Origin: Tubiluchus corallicola
Taxonomy: Eukaryota > Priapulida > Priapulimorpha > Priapulimorphida > Tubiluchidae
DNA: 64,000 bases
Reading direction: 5' to 3'
Assembly: GCA_030141605.1 (NCBI GenBank)
Contig: JAQGDQ010002370.1
Coordinates: forward strand, 339,167 to 403,166
Part shown: positions 61,901 to 64,000 of the stretch, in pieces
Numbering within the stretch: the first letter of the stretch is position 1
Layout of the letters: the number at the start of each line of letters is the position of its first letter
Program-made: the position numbers and the translations under genes
Notes under the pieces: model-generated
What the model was told of the DNA's origin: nothing
The model's input: only the letters and a program-made list of their open reading frames with translations
Database searches by the model: none

Positions 61901-64000
61901 TTTCGAAAAATTTACCTTGTAGCTTTTGCAAAACATTAATGCAAGTTTTCTCTGCCTGGCCACCACCTGGCAACAATATACCACTTGTGCTGACATTTCT
62001 TATGCGATTGACACAATGCCAGAATGACTCTTCTTGAAGCTCTAAAGCTGAAGCAGAAGGATAGCATATCACAGCAGTCTGAAATATCATGAAGCCTATC
62101 AGGTAGTCATACTCATAATCCTTGTCATTACTATTATTTCTATTACAGCTACTAACAACAATATAGTTTGTTGTCTACCAATGAGACAAGTACTTTCACT
62201 CGTGTTATGTTGTAATCCACGAGAAATGGTCTGCACAATTTGTACATAAAAACTTTGTACAAACTTTGTGATACACTTTTGGTGGTATCAAAAATTGTGC
62301 TTACACGAGCAGTAAACTGTTTCGAATGTACACATTATTTCAGTGGTTATATGATGAGTCTAATGAAACACAAACAGATTAAAAATAAAAACAAACTTTT
62401 CTGAGAAACTATACATACGATCAAGACACATTGTCATTGGTAATACTGCTTTCCAAAATAGCACATTGACTAGATGCTTAGAGTTTTGAAAATTTAAAAT
62501 GAATTTGAATGGGTCACAAAGTCCACTGCCTGTGAAGTTGCCAAGAAATTTCTATGCTATAGTCATGGTCAGAAAAGGCTAACTGTACTATAAAACTGTA
62601 CTGATCAGCTAACTGTATTATAAAAATTGCTATGGCCATTTAGTAATTTTCTAACTTTTTAAAGATTCATACCATTTGTACAATATTTGGAGTTTACAAA
62701 AAGTGCATGTGTTAAATACCTGAACATCACATCCAACAGCCACGCAGGCATAGCTGCATTCAGCTGTTCCCCATTGGTCATTATCCCATAATTCAACATG
62801 GACATTATCCACAAACTCCTGAAAAATACATTTATATTGTTCAATATTATTAATAAACTTATCACATACTTAATAAACTTTTCATAAAATGTGAAAACTG
62901 TACCATGAGGAAAAAAGAAAACACACAGAAATACATACATTAAAGCAGTCGGTCAGATATGATAGGACTGCAATGCCAGTAGTGGCAGAAAGGGCTTCTA
63001 AGGCTTTCCAAGGCACAGATTGGATAACTGTTATATTGTTCTGGTTGCAGAAATCTTGTACATTTGCATCTACTTCACCTTTCACTATCAGCAGAGTAAT
63101 GAACTTCTACAAGAAAAGAATTGGACTATTATTCGAAATGGTTGTTTAAAACAACCAAACATTTTAAGCAAAATCCAATTATGCGTAACAATTTTCAATT
63201 TATACTGCAATTACATTATATTCACAGGTTATGCACAAAAATCCTAGAGATAAAAATTACCTCTTTTAATAACACAAATTTATTCTTAATGACAAAAATA
63301 GTAAGAAAGAATTAAGATCCCACAATTAAAAAACAAGGAAATGCAGGGTCACATTTTTCTTTCTCTTCCCTTGTTTTTTTTTAATTACCTCCTTTAATAC
63401 TGTAGTGATTTCACAAAACCATTGTGATTGCAAATTTGTATGACTGGCAGTATAAGATATAGAAGAAGGTTCGACATTTGGCTGATAGCCAGTGTGGTGA
63501 AATTTTTCGTTTATGCTTCCTCCAACAAGCTGAAAAGAAGCAAGAAACAACGTGTAATTAGAATACACATAAAAGTATAAATGCTTTTAATCAAATTCCA
63601 ATAAAGCAGATTTCCATTACCAGTTCAGTCAATAAGTAATACATAACAAAATTGTCAGATCACAAAATAAAAATGAGGTTATATATTCATATGTGCAGTA
63701 GCAGCAGAGGGCACATTTCATGCTGCTTCAATATCTGAAATCTGTCCTCTACCAAACAGATAATGTTAAAAAATTCTACAAGGTATGTTCTATCTTAACA
63801 CAATGATTTCAGCAGGTAAAACTTATAAAGTGAGCTATGTAAGTGTTATATTTCATACCAACGCTCTGTAAACTCGAGGAAAATTACAGGACAGCATGCA
63901 TGCAGTATCCGAGTTTACTTTTAATAATATTCCTTGGACAACTGTACTTTTCCAGTGTGGTAGGCCAGCAATGCTGCATGTGTATACTCTTGCAGTGTTC
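58904..64000 (-). CDS. BBS12-like chaperonin-family protein, 3' part (runs off the window)
   Basis: Six exons on the minus strand: from beyond 64000 to 63859, then 63529-63389, 63106-62939, 62818-62720, 62078-61916 and 59226-58904, with consistent phases (0,0,0,0,1) and GT..AG introns. About 344 residues are visible. Type II chaperonin-like features include LTDCFN after GIAVLSYLTDC, an LLPGGGQAEKTC motif (the equatorial G-G-G-x-x-E-x region), and near the C-terminus KTEAWRTALRHVCTL then IDSLIIPGA. The AWR-AL and IIxG pattern at the end is what I recall of BBS12, one of three chaperonin-like proteins that assemble the ciliary BBSome; BBS10 or MKKS are alternatives. The stop is TAA at 58906-58904. 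The last intron is 2.7 kb and holds unrelated repeats. The N-terminal half lies to the right of the window. Confidence 0.6.
59369..59406. repeat. (ATT)n microsatellite
   Basis: About 12 units with one G interruption. Confidence 0.95.
60318..60382. repeat. Imperfect AC-rich repeat
   Basis: Interrupted acacac/acatgcac units over about 65 bp. Confidence 0.8.

Larger units (their letters stand above)
59227..61915. other. Last intron of the BBS12-like gene
   Basis: Contains an (ATT)n microsatellite, an AC-rich tract, and an open frame at 59872-60288 (+) with no recognised domain. A stretch around 60510-60800 also stays open on the minus strand. None is supported as a gene. Confidence 0.5.

Overview
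This window is AT-rich metazoan genomic DNA, not bacterial. Its genes have many short exons with GT..AG introns, and it holds microsatellites, LINEs, a Gypsy-type element and many small foldback or inverted-repeat elements. The only single-copy cellular gene I see is a chaperonin-like Bardet-Biedl gene (ciliary) on the minus strand at the right end. Everything else recognisable is a cluster of pentraxin-like genes plus repeats. I read it as an invertebrate, possibly a tunicate, but the sequence does not settle the phylum.

Layout, left to right. 1-1690: a 47-bp satellite array expanded inside a dispersed inverted-repeat element. 3545-3623: a lone first exon of a pentraxin-family gene (copy D). 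4330-10140: a decayed, 5'-truncated Gypsy-type retrotransposon on the minus strand with a candidate 3' LTR. 10776-10912: a decayed last-exon remnant of the same family, probably the other end of D. 12502-15148: the last two exons of another copy (E) on the minus strand. 15263-16352: a LINE endonuclease fragment. 16353-26020: a 9.7-kb block with an intact seven-exon pentraxin gene (copy A, 348 codons). 31375-44594: a diverged seven-exon paralogue (copy C). 47383-48850: a decayed LINE reverse transcriptase on the minus strand. 48382-58267: a direct duplicate of the A block holding copy B, which has lost its start codon and one splice acceptor. 58904-64000: the 3' part of a BBS12-like gene on the minus strand, running off the window.

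The family shares one design: a 79-nt first exon (A, C, D), a short linker exon, four exons for a pentraxin/laminin-G-like domain (Cys pair, WHxVC motif, GQDQ calcium-loop motif), and a last exon of about 290-299 nt. That exon adds an unusual C-terminal tail of about 80 residues with an amphipathic, Ile/Phe/Leu-rich helix and a basic end. Only A is intact in every exon and intron phase. B, C, D and E show graded decay.

Two segmental duplications built the cluster: a direct one (16353-26020 with 48382-58267) and an inverted one (12002-15262 with 41829-44882). A non-autonomous hAT-like element with a perfect 8-bp target duplication and a 1.6-kb foldback element lie in introns of both A and B, so they predate the direct duplication. 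The likely biology is a secreted, innate-immunity-type lectin family evolving by birth and death; that role is inferred from family membership only.
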